44,576 nt of DNA from positions 1-44,576 of the forward strand of contig JAOTYE010000027.1 of the NCBI GenBank assembly GCA_029862045.1. The letters run 5' to 3'. The notes beneath the pieces were generated by a model, which saw nothing but the letters and a program-made list of their open reading frames with translations, made no database searches and was not told the DNA's origin. A program made the translations under genes and the position numbers. The DNA comes from Gammaproteobacteria bacterium (lineage in GTDB: Bacteria; Pseudomonadota; Gammaproteobacteria; Steroidobacterales; Woeseiaceae). Shown here one piece after another: positions 27,654 to 42,143 of the stretch (its first letter is position 1; each line of letters starts with the position of its first letter).

Positions 27654-28256
27654 ATGCAACAATCACAACTGTTTCGAATGGCAGGACCCGTCGCAGGTGT
27701 CGACGAAGCTGGCCGTGGGCCACTTGCAGGGCCCGTCGTTGCGGCTGCGGTTATATTGCGGCCGGAGCGTCCTGTAGAAGGTCTGGATGACTCAAAGAAA
27801 CTCGGCGCGGACCGGCGCGAGGCACTGGCGGTTGAAATCAGGAGCAATGCGTTGGTCTGGTCGGTCGCGTGGGCCGATCCTGCCGAGATCGACGCACTCA
27901 ATATTCTTGCCGCGACCATGCTCGCCATGCGGCGTGCGATTCTCGGCCTCGCGATTGTGCCGAGAGGCGTATTGGTCGATGGCAATCGCCTGCCTGACTT
28001 GCAGCTCAAGGACCGGCGCGTGGAGGGGGAGGCGATCGTCGGTGGCGATGCGAAAGTTCCGGCAATCAGCGCGGCATCGATCATTGCCAAGACGACACGC
28101 GACCGCATCATGGTGCATATGGATCGTTTGTATCCGGACTACGAGTTCGCACGACACAAGGGCTACTGCACGGAAATCCATCGCGCCCGATTAGAAAAGT
28201 ACGGGCCGTGTGAACAACATCGCCGCAGTTTCGCGCCTGTGAGGCTGGCAGGATGA
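27654..28256 (+). CDS. rnhB: Ribonuclease HII
   Basis: Removes single ribonucleotides and RNA-DNA hybrids from the chromosome. 200 residues (E. coli 198). [20 protein letters not shown] starts the fold with the first Asp-Glu pair. DDSKKL and the AKTTRDRIM stretch (third Asp) and the late HKGYCTEIH signature complete the DEDD-type site. ATG chosen at 27654; a Met seven codons later is possible. The longer open frame upstream overlaps lpxB and is not part of the protein. ATGA overlap with dnaE. Confidence 0.94.
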   Translation: MQQSQLFRMAGPVAGVDEAGRGPLAGPVVAAAVILRPERPVEGLDDSKKLGADRREALAVEIRSNALVWSVAWADPAEIDALNILAATMLAMRRAILGLAIVPRGVLVDGNRLPDLQLKDRRVEGEAIVGGDAKVPAISAASIIAKTTRDRIMVHMDRLYPDYEFARHKGYCTEIHRARLEKYGPCEQHRRSFAPVRLAG

Positions 28257-31200
28257 CGGCGGCGCCTTTCGTGCACTTGCACGTGCATACCGAGTACTCC
28301 CTCGTCGATAGCACGGTTCGTATTGCTTCCTTGATGAGCCGTTGCGCCGATGACGGTATGCCGGCCGTTGCATTGACCGACCAGAACAATCTGTTCGGCA
28401 TGGTCAAGTTCTACAAGAAAGCGCTTGCCGCGGGCGTCAAACCGATCATCGGTGTGGATCTTCGCATCGCCAATGACGACGACAGCGGACAGCCGTTTCG
28501 ACTGATCCTCCTGTGTCAGAACAACACCGGATATCGAAATCTGTCGACTTTGCTGACCAGGGCATTTCTCGAAGGGCAGGTGCGCGGGCAGCCGCTCGCA
28601 CGACGCGAATGGTTGACGCAGGCGAGTTGCGAAGGACTGATCGCGCTATCGGGTGGCCTGCAGGGCGATGTTGGTCATGCGCTCCTTAACGGACACGCTG
28701 AAGAAGCAGGGAATCTGCTCGGCGAATGGCGCAAGATATTTGGCGACCGCTATTACCTCGAACTCATTCGGACCAATCGCGCCGGGGAGGAAGAGTGTGT
28801 GCAGGCTTCTCTAAACCTGGCCAGCCAAACCAGTGTTGCAGTCGTTGCGAGCAACGACGTGCGTTTCCTGAGTTGCGGCGATTTCAATGCACATGAAGCC
28901 CGAGTGTGTATTCACGAAGGTCGTGGACTTGCTGACCCGGATCGGCCACACGATTACAGCGAGCAGCAGTACTTGCGCAGTTCGGCAGAAATGGCGGAGT
29001 TGTTCGCTGATGTGCCGGAGGCGATCGAAAATACACGAGAGATCGCACGACGCTGCAACCTCGATCTCAAGCTTGGCGAAAGTGTACTACCAGCCTTTCC
29101 GGTACCCGACGGTCAGACAGAGGCGGAGTTTCTCGCGGTCGTTGCACACCGTGGGCTGGAGAAACAGCTCGAGCGCATTTTCGAGGTCGATGCTGTTGCC
29201 GAAAATGAACGCGACGCCGTGAGCGCACCCTACTTCGAAAGGCTGGAGACCGAACTCAATGTCATTCACGGCATGGGGTTCCCTGGCTACTTCCTGATCG
29301 TTGCTGACTTCATACGCTGGGCGCGCGAGAACGACATTCCGGTCGGGCCCGGCCGCGGCTCCGGAGCCAGTTCAGTGGTTGCCTGGGTCCTGGGAATCAC
29401 TGATCTCGATCCCTTACATCACGAACTGCTGTTCGAGCGTTTTCTGAATCCAGAACGTGTGTCAATGCCGGATTTCGATATCGACTTCTGCATGGAAGGG
29501 CGTGACCGTGTCATCGAGTACGTTGCGGAGCGCTACGGCCGGGACCGTGTCGCACAGATCATCACGTTTGGCACGATGGCGGCCAAGGCCGTGATACGAG
29601 ATACCGGGCGCGTACTCGGCCAACCGTACGGTTTTGTTGACCGTATTGCCAAGCTCGTACCGTTCGATCTCGGGATCACGCTCGACAAGGCACTTGAGCA
29701 GTCTGAAGAATTGGCAACGATGTATCGTGATGACGAAGAGGTCGCCGCGATTATTGATCTTGCCAAATCACTGGAAGGTCTCGTACGAAATGCCGGTAAG
29801 CACGCCGGTGGTGTGGTAATCGCGCCGGGACAGCTGACTGACTTCACCCCACTGTATTGTGAGGACGGTGGCGGTCATATCATTACGCAGCTCGATAAAG
29901 ACGATGTCGAAGCCATCGGGCTCGTCAAGTTCGATTTCCTCGGCCTGAAGACGCTGACAATAATCAGCTGGGCCGAGAAGATTGTGAACCAGACCGATCC
30001 CGACGCGCAGTTCGACATCGATCGCATTCCGATCAAAGACGAAAAAACCTTTCAATTGCTTCGCAGCACACAAACGACAGCTGTATTTCAGCTCGAGTCG
30101 AGCGGCATGCGGGATCTGATCAAGCGCATGCGCCCCGATCGTTTTGGCGATCTGGTTGCGCTTGTTGCGCTATTTCGTCCCGGACCCTTGCAGTCGGGCA
30201 TGGTTGACGATTTCATTACGCATCGGCATGCCGTTAACAAAGCGGACATCGACTACCTGCATCCGGATCTCAAACCACTGCTCGAGGAAACCTACGGCGT
30301 CATTCTCTATCAGGAGCAGGTGATGCAGATCGCGCAGTTGCTGGCGGGCTATACGCTCGGTAGCGCCGATCTGCTGCGCCGTGCGATGGGCAAGAAAAAG
30401 CCGGAGGAGATGGCGAAGCAACGCGAGATCTTCATTACGGGTGCGACCGAACGCGGCGTCGCGCAACATACGGCAACGCGAATATTCGATCTGATGGAGA
30501 AATTCGCGGCGTACGGCTTCAACAAATCACACTCGGCAGCTTACGCCGTGCTGGCGTATCAGACCGCTTATCTCAAAGCTCATTATCCGGCCGCGTTCAT
30601 GGCAGCCGTGATGAGTGCGGACCTCGACAATACCGACCGGCTTGTCACACTGAAAGACGATTGTCGCAAACAGAAGTTGCGTCTCATGGCGCCAACCATC
30701 AATCGTTCTGAATACGCGTTCAGCGTGTCGGATCCCCAAACAATTCTCTACGGCCTCGGCGCGATAAAGGGTGTCGGTCGGGGCGCAGTGGAGAACCTGA
30801 TCTCCGAACGCAAATCGAACGATCCGTATAGCGGACTTGCTGAGTTTTGCCGTCGCGTTGATCACGATAAGATCAATCGACGCGCTCTCGAAGCGATGAT
30901 CAAAGCGGGCGCGATGGATGATTTCGGTCAATCGCGCCGCAGTCTCATGCACCAGGTCCCCGAAGCATTGGCGAGCGCGGATCAACAGGCGCGCGCTGCC
31001 GCCGCCGGTCAAAACGACATGTTCGGTCTCGAAGAAGCGCCCGCGGTTGTCGAGGCACCCAGGCCGGTCGATTTGACGGAATGGCCGGAACGTATTTTTC
31101 TGAGCAATGAGAAAGAGGCCCTGGGACTGTATCTGACGGGGCACCCGTTCGACGCCGTTCGTGCAGATGCCATGTCCTTCGTTGACGGTAAGCTTGTCGA

Positions 31201-31774
31201 TCTGGTCGCCGAACCGGCGCCACAGACTTCCAAGGGCGAGCGCAACTATGCGCATTCAAGTCGTGAGGTGACCGTGGCCGGTCTGATCGCTGATCTAAGA
31301 AAGCGCGGCAATCGCGTCAGCGTGACTCTCGACGACGATACTGCGCGCATGGAAGTTAGTTTGTTCAGTGAGGCTTTTCAGGAATTTCGCCATCTGCTCG
31401 TGAAAGACGAAATCGTCGTGATTAGCGGTCCGCTGCGCTATGACGATTTCCTGGCGAGCTGGACCGTCAACGTCAAGAATGTGCTGCATATTGACCGTGT
31501 CATCGAGAGCCGCGCCAAAAGTATGGTTCTAAGTCTCGCGCCAAATGGGCAGGGCGAGCAACTGCTCGTCAAGCTGCACGATCTGTTGTTGCCATATCGG
31601 GAAGGCAGCTGCGATGTTTCTGTGCAATATGTCGGCGATACAGCGTCGGCCCGATTGAACCTCGGGCCGGAGTGGGCAGTCCGCCCGAGCCGTGAATTGC
31701 GCGACAAATTGACCGAGCTGTTGGGCAGCAAAAATGTCCGCATGCTCTACGCACCCAGCCGGGAAATAATGTAG
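28253..31774 (+). CDS. dnaE: DNA polymerase III alpha subunit
   Basis: Replicative polymerase catalytic subunit, 1173 residues (E. coli 1160). The N-terminal PHP domain begins [15 protein letters not shown]. The polymerase motif PDFDIDFC (406-413) gives catalytic Asp409 and Asp411, and VKFDFLGL the third Asp. [10 protein letters not shown] is the nucleotide-binding loop. An internal beta-clamp motif QNDMFG lies near residue 922, followed by the OB-fold and C-terminal tau-binding region. DnaE1 type without an active proofreading domain. Translationally coupled to rnhB. Confidence 0.98.
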   Translation: MTAAPFVHLHVHTEYSLVDSTVRIASLMSRCADDGMPAVALTDQNNLFGMVKFYKKALAAGVKPIIGVDLRIANDDDSGQPFRLILLCQNNTGYRNLSTLLTRAFLEGQVRGQPLARREWLTQASCEGLIALSGGLQGDVGHALLNGHAEEAGNLLGEWRKIFGDRYYLELIRTNRAGEEECVQASLNLASQTSVAVVASNDVRFLSCGDFNAHEARVCIHEGRGLADPDRPHDYSEQQYLRSSAEMAELFADVPEAIENTREIARRCNLDLKLGESVLPAFPVPDGQTEAEFLAVVAHRGLEKQLERIFEVDAVAENERDAVSAPYFERLETELNVIHGMGFPGYFLIVADFIRWARENDIPVGPGRGSGASSVVAWVLGITDLDPLHHELLFERFLNPERVSMPDFDIDFCMEGRDRVIEYVAERYGRDRVAQIITFGTMAAKAVIRDTGRVLGQPYGFVDRIAKLVPFDLGITLDKALEQSEELATMYRDDEEVAAIIDLAKSLEGLVRNAGKHAGGVVIAPGQLTDFTPLYCEDGGGHIITQLDKDDVEAIGLVKFDFLGLKTLTIISWAEKIVNQTDPDAQFDIDRIPIKDEKTFQLLRSTQTTAVFQLESSGMRDLIKRMRPDRFGDLVALVALFRPGPLQSGMVDDFITHRHAVNKADIDYLHPDLKPLLEETYGVILYQEQVMQIAQLLAGYTLGSADLLRRAMGKKKPEEMAKQREIFITGATERGVAQHTATRIFDLMEKFAAYGFNKSHSAAYAVLAYQTAYLKAHYPAAFMAAVMSADLDNTDRLVTLKDDCRKQKLRLMAPTINRSEYAFSVSDPQTILYGLGAIKGVGRGAVENLISERKSNDPYSGLAEFCRRVDHDKINRRALEAMIKAGAMDDFGQSRRSLMHQVPEALASADQQARAAAAGQNDMFGLEEAPAVVEAPRPVDLTEWPERIFLSNEKEALGLYLTGHPFDAVRADAMSFVDGKLVDLVAEPAPQTSKGERNYAHSSREVTVAGLIADLRKRGNRVSVTLDDDTARMEVSLFSEAFQEFRHLLVKDEIVVISGPLRYDDFLASWTVNVKNVLHIDRVIESRAKSMVLSLAPNGQGEQLLVKLHDLLLPYREGSCDVSVQYVGDTASARLNLGPEWAVRPSRELRDKLTELLGSKNVRMLYAPSREIM

Positions 31775-31785
31775 GGTTGCGCCTT

Positions 31786-32745
31786 ATGGACCTGAAATTT
31801 CTCGATTTTGAACAGCCCATCGCCGAACTCGAGGCCAAAATCGAGGAGTTGCGCTTTGTTGGTGACGACTCCGAGATCAATATCAACGAAGAGGTGGCGC
31901 GACTCCGCGGCAAGAGCGAGACGCTAACCAAGAGTATTTTTGCCAAGCTTAGCGCCTGGCAAATTGCCCAGGTTGCGCGTCATCCGATGCGCCCATATAC
32001 ACAAGACTACCTTGAAATGATCGCGCCGGATTTTCAGGAACTGCACGGCGATCGTATGTACGCGGATGATCCCGCGATAATCGGCGGCATGGGCCGCATC
32101 GATGGGCGTGCAGTCATGTTCATCGGCCATCAGAAAGGCCGCGACACGAAAGATCGCGTTCGTCGCAACTACGGCATGCCGAAACCCGAAGGCTATCGCA
32201 AGGCACAGCGCCTGATGCGCATGGCTGAAAAATTCTCGATGCCGGTAGTGACTCTTATTGACACGCCTGGCGCCTATCCCGGAGTTGGCGCGGAAGAGCG
32301 CGGTCAAAGTGAGGCAATTGCATACAGTTTGTTTCTGATGGCTGGTCTCAAGACGCCAATTATCAGCGTCGTGATCGGCGAAGGTGGATCCGGCGGTGCC
32401 CTTGCCATCGGCGTCGGCGACCGCTTGCTGATGCTGCAATACGGAATTTACTCGGTCATCTCGCCCGAAGGCTGTGCCTCGATCCTCTGGAAGAGTGCCG
32501 AAAAAGCGCAGGAGGCCGCGGACGCCATGCGCATTACGGCCGACAGCCTCAGCAAGTTCGGGCTTGTGGACGAAGTGCTGCCCGAACCATTAGGTGGAGC
32601 ACATCGAGGCCCTGCGCAGATGGCCGAAGTGGTTCGCAACGCGTTGCTGAAGAACCTGGATGAGCTCGACCAGCTATCCGTGGATCAGCTGCTCGAAAAT
32701 CGTCAGCGCCGTCTCGCCAGCTTCGGTCAGTTCAAAGAAGCGTGA
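31786..32745 (+). CDS. accA: Acetyl-CoA carboxylase carboxyltransferase alpha subunit
   Basis: With AccD transfers the carboxyl group from carboxybiotin to acetyl-CoA, the committed step of fatty acid synthesis. 319 residues, same as E. coli. It starts with an ATG giving [16 protein letters not shown], aligned with the E. coli N-terminus; a TTG three codons upstream is less likely. The crotonase-type core includes [22 protein letters not shown] and [11 protein letters not shown]. It follows dnaE by 11 bases and overlaps tilS. Confidence 0.97.
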   Translation: MDLKFLDFEQPIAELEAKIEELRFVGDDSEININEEVARLRGKSETLTKSIFAKLSAWQIAQVARHPMRPYTQDYLEMIAPDFQELHGDRMYADDPAIIGGMGRIDGRAVMFIGHQKGRDTKDRVRRNYGMPKPEGYRKAQRLMRMAEKFSMPVVTLIDTPGAYPGVGAEERGQSEAIAYSLFLMAGLKTPIISVVIGEGGSGGALAIGVGDRLLMLQYGIYSVISPEGCASILWKSAEKAQEAADAMRITADSLSKFGLVDEVLPEPLGGAHRGPAQMAEVVRNALLKNLDELDQLSVDQLLENRQRRLASFGQFKEA

Positions 32746-34088
32746 GCTTCGATCGGGAGACTTTGCTTCGCAAGCTGGCAGAGCTGGCTGACCTTGCAGG
32801 CAAGCCCGACCGATATATTGTCGCCTTCAGCGGCGGACTCGATTCCACAGTACTGTTACATGCGTTGATGGCGTCTCATGCAACGCACGAGACGGGCATG
32901 CTGGCTGTACACGTCGATCACGGATTACACGATGATTCCGCGACATGGTGTAAGCATTGTGAGTCGTTTGCGAATTCGCTCGGCGTCGACTTCGTTAGCG
33001 CGAGAGTCGACGTTGACGTCGAATCCGGGCAAGGAATCGAAGCGGCGGCCCGTACCGCACGATACGACGCGTTCCGGTCATTGCTGCGGGCGGGTGACTG
33101 GTTGCTGTCTGCACATCACAAGGACGATCAGGCTGAGACATTGCTGCTGAACCTGATGCGGGGCAGCGGGCCGGCGGGACTTGCCGGTATTGGCGAGGTG
33201 CAGCCGCTGGCCGCGGGATGGCTGGTACGTCCTCTACTGTCTGTCTTGCGCAATGAGCTACTGGATTATGCGACCGAGCACGAATTGGCTTGGATCGACG
33301 ACCCTGCCAATGAGGATCGGCAATTTGATCGTAACTATCTGCGTCATGAGGTCATGCCGCGGTTCGAAGCACGCTGGCCGGATGTTGCGAGTCGCCTGAA
33401 GCGTAGCGCCTCGCTGGCGGGCGAGGCGTCAGCTTTGCTGGACCAGCTCGCAGACGCCGATTACCAGGTTTTGGGTGAGCGGCCGGATCGCCTTGAACTC
33501 GCCAGGCTTCGCGATATGCCGCCTGAGCGTCAACGCAACGTCCTGCGCTATGTTGTTCGCGAGCTGGGTTTGCCGTCACCGCCAGCGAGCACGTTGCAGA
33601 GCGTCATCATGGACCTGATTCCGGCACGTGACGATGCCCAGCCGGTCGTGCAATGGCCGGGCGCAGAAATCCGTCGTTACCGGGACAAGATCTATGTGTT
33701 GCCCGCAGACGCGGGGGAAGCAGCAGATGCCGGGCCGCCGAAGGCCTTCGAAGTCGGTATGGACAGCATTCCGTTGAAACCAGGACTGGGTGAGTTGAAT
33801 CTCGAACCGGGTGCACCACATGGCCTCGCCCGGACCGTCGTTGCAGCCGGCCTGGAGGTCCGATATCGGAGTGGTGGTGAGGAAATTAAGCCATTAGGTC
33901 AACCACATACGCGGAAACTTAAGAAATTACTTCAAGAAGAAGGTGTGGTTCCCTGGATGCGGGAAAGACTGCCGCTGTTGTACTCGGACGGTGAACTCGT
34001 GGCTGTCGCTGACCTCTGGATTGCGGCCAGCGCAGCCAGCGAGCCGGGTATTGCGATTCGGTGGCATAACCGGCCGGCGCTCCACTAG
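32742..34088 (+). CDS. tilS: tRNA(Ile)-lysidine synthetase
   Basis: Converts C34 of the CAU-anticodon isoleucine tRNA to lysidine, so that it reads AUA instead of AUG; essential. 448 residues. PP-loop motif SGGLDST at 30-36, followed by [10 protein letters not shown] and [21 protein letters not shown], then the TilS substrate-binding and C-terminal ([30 protein letters not shown]) domains. GTG start fixed by a four-base overlap with accA. The gene ends before a 208-base gap with a strong hairpin. Confidence 0.95.
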   Translation: MSFDRETLLRKLAELADLAGKPDRYIVAFSGGLDSTVLLHALMASHATHETGMLAVHVDHGLHDDSATWCKHCESFANSLGVDFVSARVDVDVESGQGIEAAARTARYDAFRSLLRAGDWLLSAHHKDDQAETLLLNLMRGSGPAGLAGIGEVQPLAAGWLVRPLLSVLRNELLDYATEHELAWIDDPANEDRQFDRNYLRHEVMPRFEARWPDVASRLKRSASLAGEASALLDQLADADYQVLGERPDRLELARLRDMPPERQRNVLRYVVRELGLPSPPASTLQSVIMDLIPARDDAQPVVQWPGAEIRRYRDKIYVLPADAGEAADAGPPKAFEVGMDSIPLKPGLGELNLEPGAPHGLARTVVAAGLEVRYRSGGEEIKPLGQPHTRKLKKLLQEEGVVPWMRERLPLLYSDGELVAVADLWIAASAASEPGIAIRWHNRPALH

Positions 34089-34214
34089 AATTCGGGGCAC
34101 TTTACTTATTCAAGTGGCAAGATCGTCCCCTGATTCACGAGTCTTTGATTGTTTCCACAGGGGTGTTCTGTTAACGTTTAAAACCGTCTTTTTCCAACGA
34201 CGGCGCGTGTTTCC

Positions 34215-38050
<3,836 letters not shown>

Positions 38051-38073
38051 CGATAAAGTTGGGGTCGGGCTTG

Positions 38074-38367
38074 GTGAATTCACGCTGGATGCTTGTGATG
38101 CTGGGGGTTGCTGCGTTGACGTTGCAGGGCCAGCTCTGGTTCTCTGGCGATGGCTTTGGCAAGACCCGCGATTTGCGTGCGGCTGTCGCGGAGCAGCGAG
38201 CGCAAAACGAGGAGTTACGCGAGCGAAATCAGGCACTCGATGCTGAAGTAATCAACCTGAAGCAGAGTTCCGAGGCAGCCGAAGAACGAGCACGTACGGA
38301 TCTCGGTATGATCGGTCCAAAAGAAACCTTCTATCAGGTAGTGCCCGTCGCCGACGCGGCGCACTAG
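38074..38367 (+). CDS. ftsB: Cell division protein FtsB
   Basis: Small bitopic divisome protein that with FtsL and FtsQ activates FtsWI. 97 residues from the GTG at 38074: short cytoplasmic start, membrane helix at about 5-22, coiled coil at about 32-75, and the C-terminal GPKETFYQVVP motif as in E. coli (GETFYRLVP). A GGGG ribosome site lies nine bases upstream; TTG codons at 38059 and 38071 are alternatives. It lies 23 bases after eno. In most relatives ispD and ispF follow; here truD follows after eight bases. Confidence 0.92.
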   Translation: MNSRWMLVMLGVAALTLQGQLWFSGDGFGKTRDLRAAVAEQRAQNEELRERNQALDAEVINLKQSSEAAEERARTDLGMIGPKETFYQVVPVADAAH

Positions 38368-38375
38368 GATATCCA

Positions 38376-39410
38376 TTGTCGAACCTCCCGGATTGGGCCC
38401 GCGCGCTCGGCCCAACGTTGTTTGCTGCTCAAATTCGATCCACTCCGGACGATTTCGTCGTGATCGAGCGGCTCGACATCGAATTCAGCGACGACGGTGA
38501 ACACGACTGGCTGTGGGTGGAGAAAACGGGGGCCAATACGCATTGGGTTGCCGAACAGCTGGCGCAACACGCGGGCATCTCACCCCGCGACACAGGCTAC
38601 GCGGGACTCAAGGATCGGCATGCTGTCACACGACAGTGGTTTAGCGTTCGTCGTCCATCGGTGAGCGGCACCGATTGGAGCTCATTTGCGGCAGACGGCG
38701 TGCGCATCGTTGAACGGTGCCTGCATCGACGTAAGCTCAAGAGAGGCGCGCATCGTGGCAATTCGTTTCGCATTGCGCTGCGCTACGAGGGTATTGCCAC
38801 CCATCAGGACGGCATTGCACAACGCATGGCGCAAATAGAATTGAGTGGCGTGCCGAACTACTTCGGTGCGCAACGCTTTGGTCGTGGCGGCGCAAACATC
38901 GAGCTCGGCCGATCCGTGTTTCACGGCCGCCATCTGTCGCGCAACAAGCGCAGCATCGCGATCTCGGCTGTTCGCTCATTTCTGTTCAACGAGATTCTCG
39001 ACTTGCGGGTGCGAGATGGCAGTTGGGGCAGAATTCTCCCGGGAGAACTTGCGAATCTGGATGGCTCGGGCAGCGTCTTCGCTGTCGACGAGCTTACGTC
39101 AGACCTCGAGGAACGCTGCGCTGCCTTCGACATTCATCCGACGGGAACCCTGTGGGGCAGAGGAACACCACTCGCCGGTGCAGACGTCGCACAACTGGAA
39201 GCAATTGTGACAGCTCCGCACCACGATCTCTGCGACGGATTAGTGAAGGCCGGCGTCGATGCCTCGAGCCGCCCACTGCGACTTCGAATTCAGGATCTTC
39301 ACTGGCAGATCGAAGATGATGCTTTATGGCTCGAGTTCGAACTACCTGGGGGATCGTACGCGACATCCGTGCTGCGCGAGATAGCAGACACGCAGGTCGC
39401 GCTCCGGTAG
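38376..39410 (+). CDS. truD: tRNA pseudouridine(13) synthase TruD
   Basis: Forms pseudouridine 13 in tRNA(Glu). 344 residues (E. coli 349). GLKDRHAVTRQWFSV carries catalytic Asp80, at the same number as in E. coli. PDDFVVIE near the N-terminus and GVPNYFGAQRFG around 158-169 are further family motifs. The start is a TTG with AGGA overlapping the ftsB stop. It is directly joined to ftsB because ispD and ispF are absent. The TAG stop forms the edge of a palindromic element. Confidence 0.94.
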   Translation: MSNLPDWARALGPTLFAAQIRSTPDDFVVIERLDIEFSDDGEHDWLWVEKTGANTHWVAEQLAQHAGISPRDTGYAGLKDRHAVTRQWFSVRRPSVSGTDWSSFAADGVRIVERCLHRRKLKRGAHRGNSFRIALRYEGIATHQDGIAQRMAQIELSGVPNYFGAQRFGRGGANIELGRSVFHGRHLSRNKRSIAISAVRSFLFNEILDLRVRDGSWGRILPGELANLDGSGSVFAVDELTSDLEERCAAFDIHPTGTLWGRGTPLAGADVAQLEAIVTAPHHDLCDGLVKAGVDASSRPLRLRIQDLHWQIEDDALWLEFELPGGSYATSVLREIADTQVALR

Positions 39411-39461
39411 CTGCTCATCTTCATGGCTCGCTGCGCTGCGCTTTACTTCCGATGAACAGCT
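39409..39461. repeat. Intergenic palindromic element, copy 3
   Basis: Arms 39409-39419 and 39451-39461 pair at 10 of 11 positions; the left arm begins in the truD stop codon. The loop holds the family core (39418-39450). It lies between convergent truD and the smr gene, the same setting as the copies at 1841 and 8412. The arm sequences are unrelated between copies, yet each is self-complementary. Confidence 0.65.
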
Positions 39462-39506
39462 CCCCTCGCACAACCTGCGTCCCGACGATGCTGGCTAGAC
39501 GTTGTG

Positions 39507-40034
39507 CTACGGTTTCTGCAAGAGGACGTAAACGGCGCCGGTACCACCATCGACCTGCCGTGCGGAAACGAACGCCAGAACCGTGTTCCACTTTCGAAGC
39601 CAGGCATTGACGCTGTTTTTGAGTACGGGCCCCTTATGGCCCGAACCGAGGCCTTTGCCATGGACGACGCGGACGCAAAGCAGGCCCTGTTGCGCACAAT
39701 GGTCGATAAAATCCGAGAGCCTCGGTTTGGCCTCGGCAACCGTCATGCCGTGCAGATCGATCTCGGCCTGAACACTGAACCGACCGCGCGCAAGTTTGCG
39801 CATTGTGCGGCGGCCGACCGTCTGCCGATGAAAGTGCATGCTGTCGGCATTACCGTGCTGCATCGTATCGATGTCGGCCTCGAGACTCTCACGGAGGGCC
39901 TTTTCCTCATCGGCACGTGTAAACCGCGCTCTCGGAGTTGGCTTGTTCTGTGGTTCGGCGACGCGCTCCCCGGAGCGCAGCGGTTTGGCTCCGGACATCG
40001 CGCGGCGGAAAATGTCTGTGTCATCATCGCTCAA
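39507..40034 (-). CDS. Smr domain protein (SmrA/SmrB-like endonuclease)
   Basis: 175 residues. An N-terminal region of about 85 residues with no clear domain is followed by a complete Smr domain: DLHG (93-96), HGKG (125-128, in VVHGKGLGSG) and GGTGA (163-167). Smr proteins of this kind nick nucleic acid; SmrB cleaves mRNA on collided ribosomes. Which subtype this is cannot be settled here. The start is a TTG; no in-frame ATG lies nearby. Convergent with truD, divergent from surE. Confidence 0.85.
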   Translation of the reverse strand: MSDDDTDIFRRAMSGAKPLRSGERVAEPQNKPTPRARFTRADEEKALRESLEADIDTMQHGNADSMHFHRQTVGRRTMRKLARGRFSVQAEIDLHGMTVAEAKPRLSDFIDHCAQQGLLCVRVVHGKGLGSGHKGPVLKNSVNAWLRKWNTVLAFVSARQVDGGTGAVYVLLQKP

Positions 40035-40122
40035 GGCGGCGTACTCAGGCTATGGTGTGCGGTGAACATTGAGTATAGTGAGCGCGTCGCTAGTCGCCAA
40101 TCCTCTGAGTCTCACTGCCCGT

Positions 40123-40863
40123 ATGAAAATCCTCGTTAGCAACGACGACGGCTACCTCGCAACCGGAATCAATGTATTGACCGACGCCCTGTGCGACATC
40201 GCGGACGTCGTCGTGGTCGCGCCGGATCGCAATCGGTCCGCGGCAAGCAATTCGCTGACCCTCAACGACCCGCTGCGAGTGTCTCGTGTGGCCGAGAATC
40301 GGTACCGGGTCAACGGTACGCCCTCGGATTGCGTGCATCTTGCCCTGACGGGATTTCTTGACGAAGAACCCGACCTCGTCGTATCAGGTATCAATCACGG
40401 CGCCAATCTGGGTGATGACGTCATTTATTCAGGCACGGTTGCAGCCGCGATGGAAGGGCGCTTTCTCGGCTTGCCGACGATTGCGGTGTCGCTGGTCGGG
40501 CATCGACATTTCGACACGGCTGCGCGGGTCGCCACCGAACTGGTTGCGCGGCTCGGGAAATACTCCCTGCCGTCGGAGTTCATCTTCAATGTGAACGTTC
40601 CCGATCGTCCCTACGACGAGCTCACCGGCGTGACGGCCGCCAGGCTCGGATTTCGACACAAGTCGGAACCGGTTGTGGAGTCAGTGGATCCGCACGGCCG
40701 AACGATCTACTGGGTGGGGCCGGCGGGGAAGGGTCAGGACTCCGGCGAGGGCACGGACTTTTACGCAATCGACCAGGGTGCGGTGGCGATTACTCCGCTC
40801 AAGGTGGATCTGACGCGGCATGAGGCGCTGACGCAAGTTGCGGACTGGCTGCAGCGTGATTGA
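40123..40863 (+). CDS. surE: 5'/3'-nucleotidase SurE
   Basis: Metal-dependent nucleoside monophosphatase, also acting on short polyphosphate, linked to stationary-phase survival. 246 residues (E. coli 253). Metal ligands Asp8 and Asp9 (SNDDG), Ser39 and Asn91 ([12 protein letters not shown]) are present. The ATG giving [10 protein letters not shown] is chosen; 18 open codons upstream are not conserved. A TATAGT at 40074-40079 could be a -10 box. First gene of the surE-pcm-yqaA-nlpD-rpoS stationary-phase block. Confidence 0.95.
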   Translation: MKILVSNDDGYLATGINVLTDALCDIADVVVVAPDRNRSAASNSLTLNDPLRVSRVAENRYRVNGTPSDCVHLALTGFLDEEPDLVVSGINHGANLGDDVIYSGTVAAAMEGRFLGLPTIAVSLVGHRHFDTAARVATELVARLGKYSLPSEFIFNVNVPDRPYDELTGVTAARLGFRHKSEPVVESVDPHGRTIYWVGPAGKGQDSGEGTDFYAIDQGAVAITPLKVDLTRHEALTQVADWLQRD

Positions 40864-40882
40864 CGCACGGCAGGGGATTGGC

Positions 40883-41509
40883 ATGACGTCGGCGCGAACA
40901 CGCGACCGGCTCGTGCAACGGCTCAAAGATCACGGCATTCGCTCCGAAGCCGTGCTCAATCAGATTCGCAAGGTGCCGCGGCATCTGTTCGTCGACGAGG
41001 CGCTCGCGAGTCGAGCCTACGAAGACACGGCTCTGCCGATCGGATTGGGCCAGACGATCAGTCAGCCGTGGGTCGTGGCGCGAATGACCGAGGCGTTGCT
41101 CGAGGATTTGGCAGGAGCGACCGTGCTCGAGATTGGCACCGGTTGCGGTTACCAGACCGCCGTCATGGCTCCGCTCGTGAAAAAAATCTACACGGTCGAG
41201 CGATTGCCGGAACTGATGAAAAAAACGCGTCAGAGGCTGCGCCAACTGGATATTTACAACGTTCAGTTTCGGCCTGGTGATGGCTGGGAGGGTTGGCCCA
41301 AGTACGCACCCTACGATGGCATCATCGTGACAGCAGCTGCACCGGAGCTGCCCGAAAAGCTATTGCAACAACTCGCACCGGGCGGTCGCATGGTGATTCC
41401 GGTCGGCCCGCCGGGTTTCCAGGACCTTTTGCTTGTCGCGCGTCGAAATGATCATTTTGAAGAGGTTTCATTGGGCGCCGTGAGCTTCGTCCCATTGATA
41501 CAAGGATGA
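40883..41509 (+). CDS. pcm: Protein-L-isoaspartate O-methyltransferase
   Basis: Repairs isoaspartyl damage in aged proteins with SAM. 208 residues from the ATG giving [14 protein letters not shown], which matches Pseudomonas starts and has AGGGG seven bases upstream; a GTG at 40856 overlapping the surE stop is the alternative. GQTISQP (57-63) is the isoaspartate-binding motif, [13 protein letters not shown] (81-93) the SAM loop. Confidence 0.95.
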   Translation: MTSARTRDRLVQRLKDHGIRSEAVLNQIRKVPRHLFVDEALASRAYEDTALPIGLGQTISQPWVVARMTEALLEDLAGATVLEIGTGCGYQTAVMAPLVKKIYTVERLPELMKKTRQRLRQLDIYNVQFRPGDGWEGWPKYAPYDGIIVTAAAPELPEKLLQQLAPGGRMVIPVGPPGFQDLLLVARRNDHFEEVSLGAVSFVPLIQG

Positions 41510-41549
41510 AAATCTCACTGTCAAAGCACGAGCGATTGTTCGTCAAGGT

Positions 41550-42143
41550 ATGCGCGCAGTGAAACTGTTCGGGCCGCTCTACGAGCGTGTTCTCATCTGG
41601 TCGCGTCACCGGCACGCCGAACGCTATCTCGGTGCATTGAGCTTTGCCGAGTCGTCGTTCTTCCCGATCCCGGTCGATGTCATGCTGGCACCGATGTGCC
41701 TGGCCGAGCGATCACGCGCATGGCGCTACGCAACTATTGCTATGGTGTTTTCCGTTATTGGTGGAGTTGCGGGTTACGCTATCGGGCTTGGTGCATTTGA
41801 GCTCATTGAGCCCTGGCTCGCGGATTCTCACTACTGGGCGGCCTACGAGACCAGCCGCGAGTGGTTCGACCGCTATGGCGTCTGGGTCATCTTCGTCGCC
41901 GGGTTTTCGCCGATACCCTACAAAGTGTTCACGATTGCAGCCGGTGTTGCCGCGCTGAATCTGCCGGCATTCTTCGTCGCGTCCGTGATCGGTCGTGGCG
42001 CGCGGTTTTTTCTTGTTTCGGGCCTGGTTGTTCTGGGTGGCGATAAACTCGAATCGACACTCAGAAAGTATGTCGAGTGGATCGGTTGGGGTGTAGCGCT
42101 TCTGGTGGCGATTGCAATTGCCTGGTTCATGGTCCGTGGCTGA
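41550..42143 (+). CDS. yqaA: YqaA/DedA-related membrane protein
   Basis: 197 residues with a hydrophobic pattern of four to five membrane segments and the SNARE-associated/VTT family features FAESSFFPIPVDVML (about 32-46) and FSPIPYKVFTIAAG (about 119-132). The family is related to DedA transporters and scramblases; the function of YqaA itself is not known. It sits between pcm and nlpD. Its stop overlaps the nlpD ATG by one base. The start could also be the GTG three codons later. Confidence 0.85.
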   Translation: MRAVKLFGPLYERVLIWSRHRHAERYLGALSFAESSFFPIPVDVMLAPMCLAERSRAWRYATIAMVFSVIGGVAGYAIGLGAFELIEPWLADSHYWAAYETSREWFDRYGVWVIFVAGFSPIPYKVFTIAAGVAALNLPAFFVASVIGRGARFFLVSGLVVLGGDKLESTLRKYVEWIGWGVALLVAIAIAWFMVRG

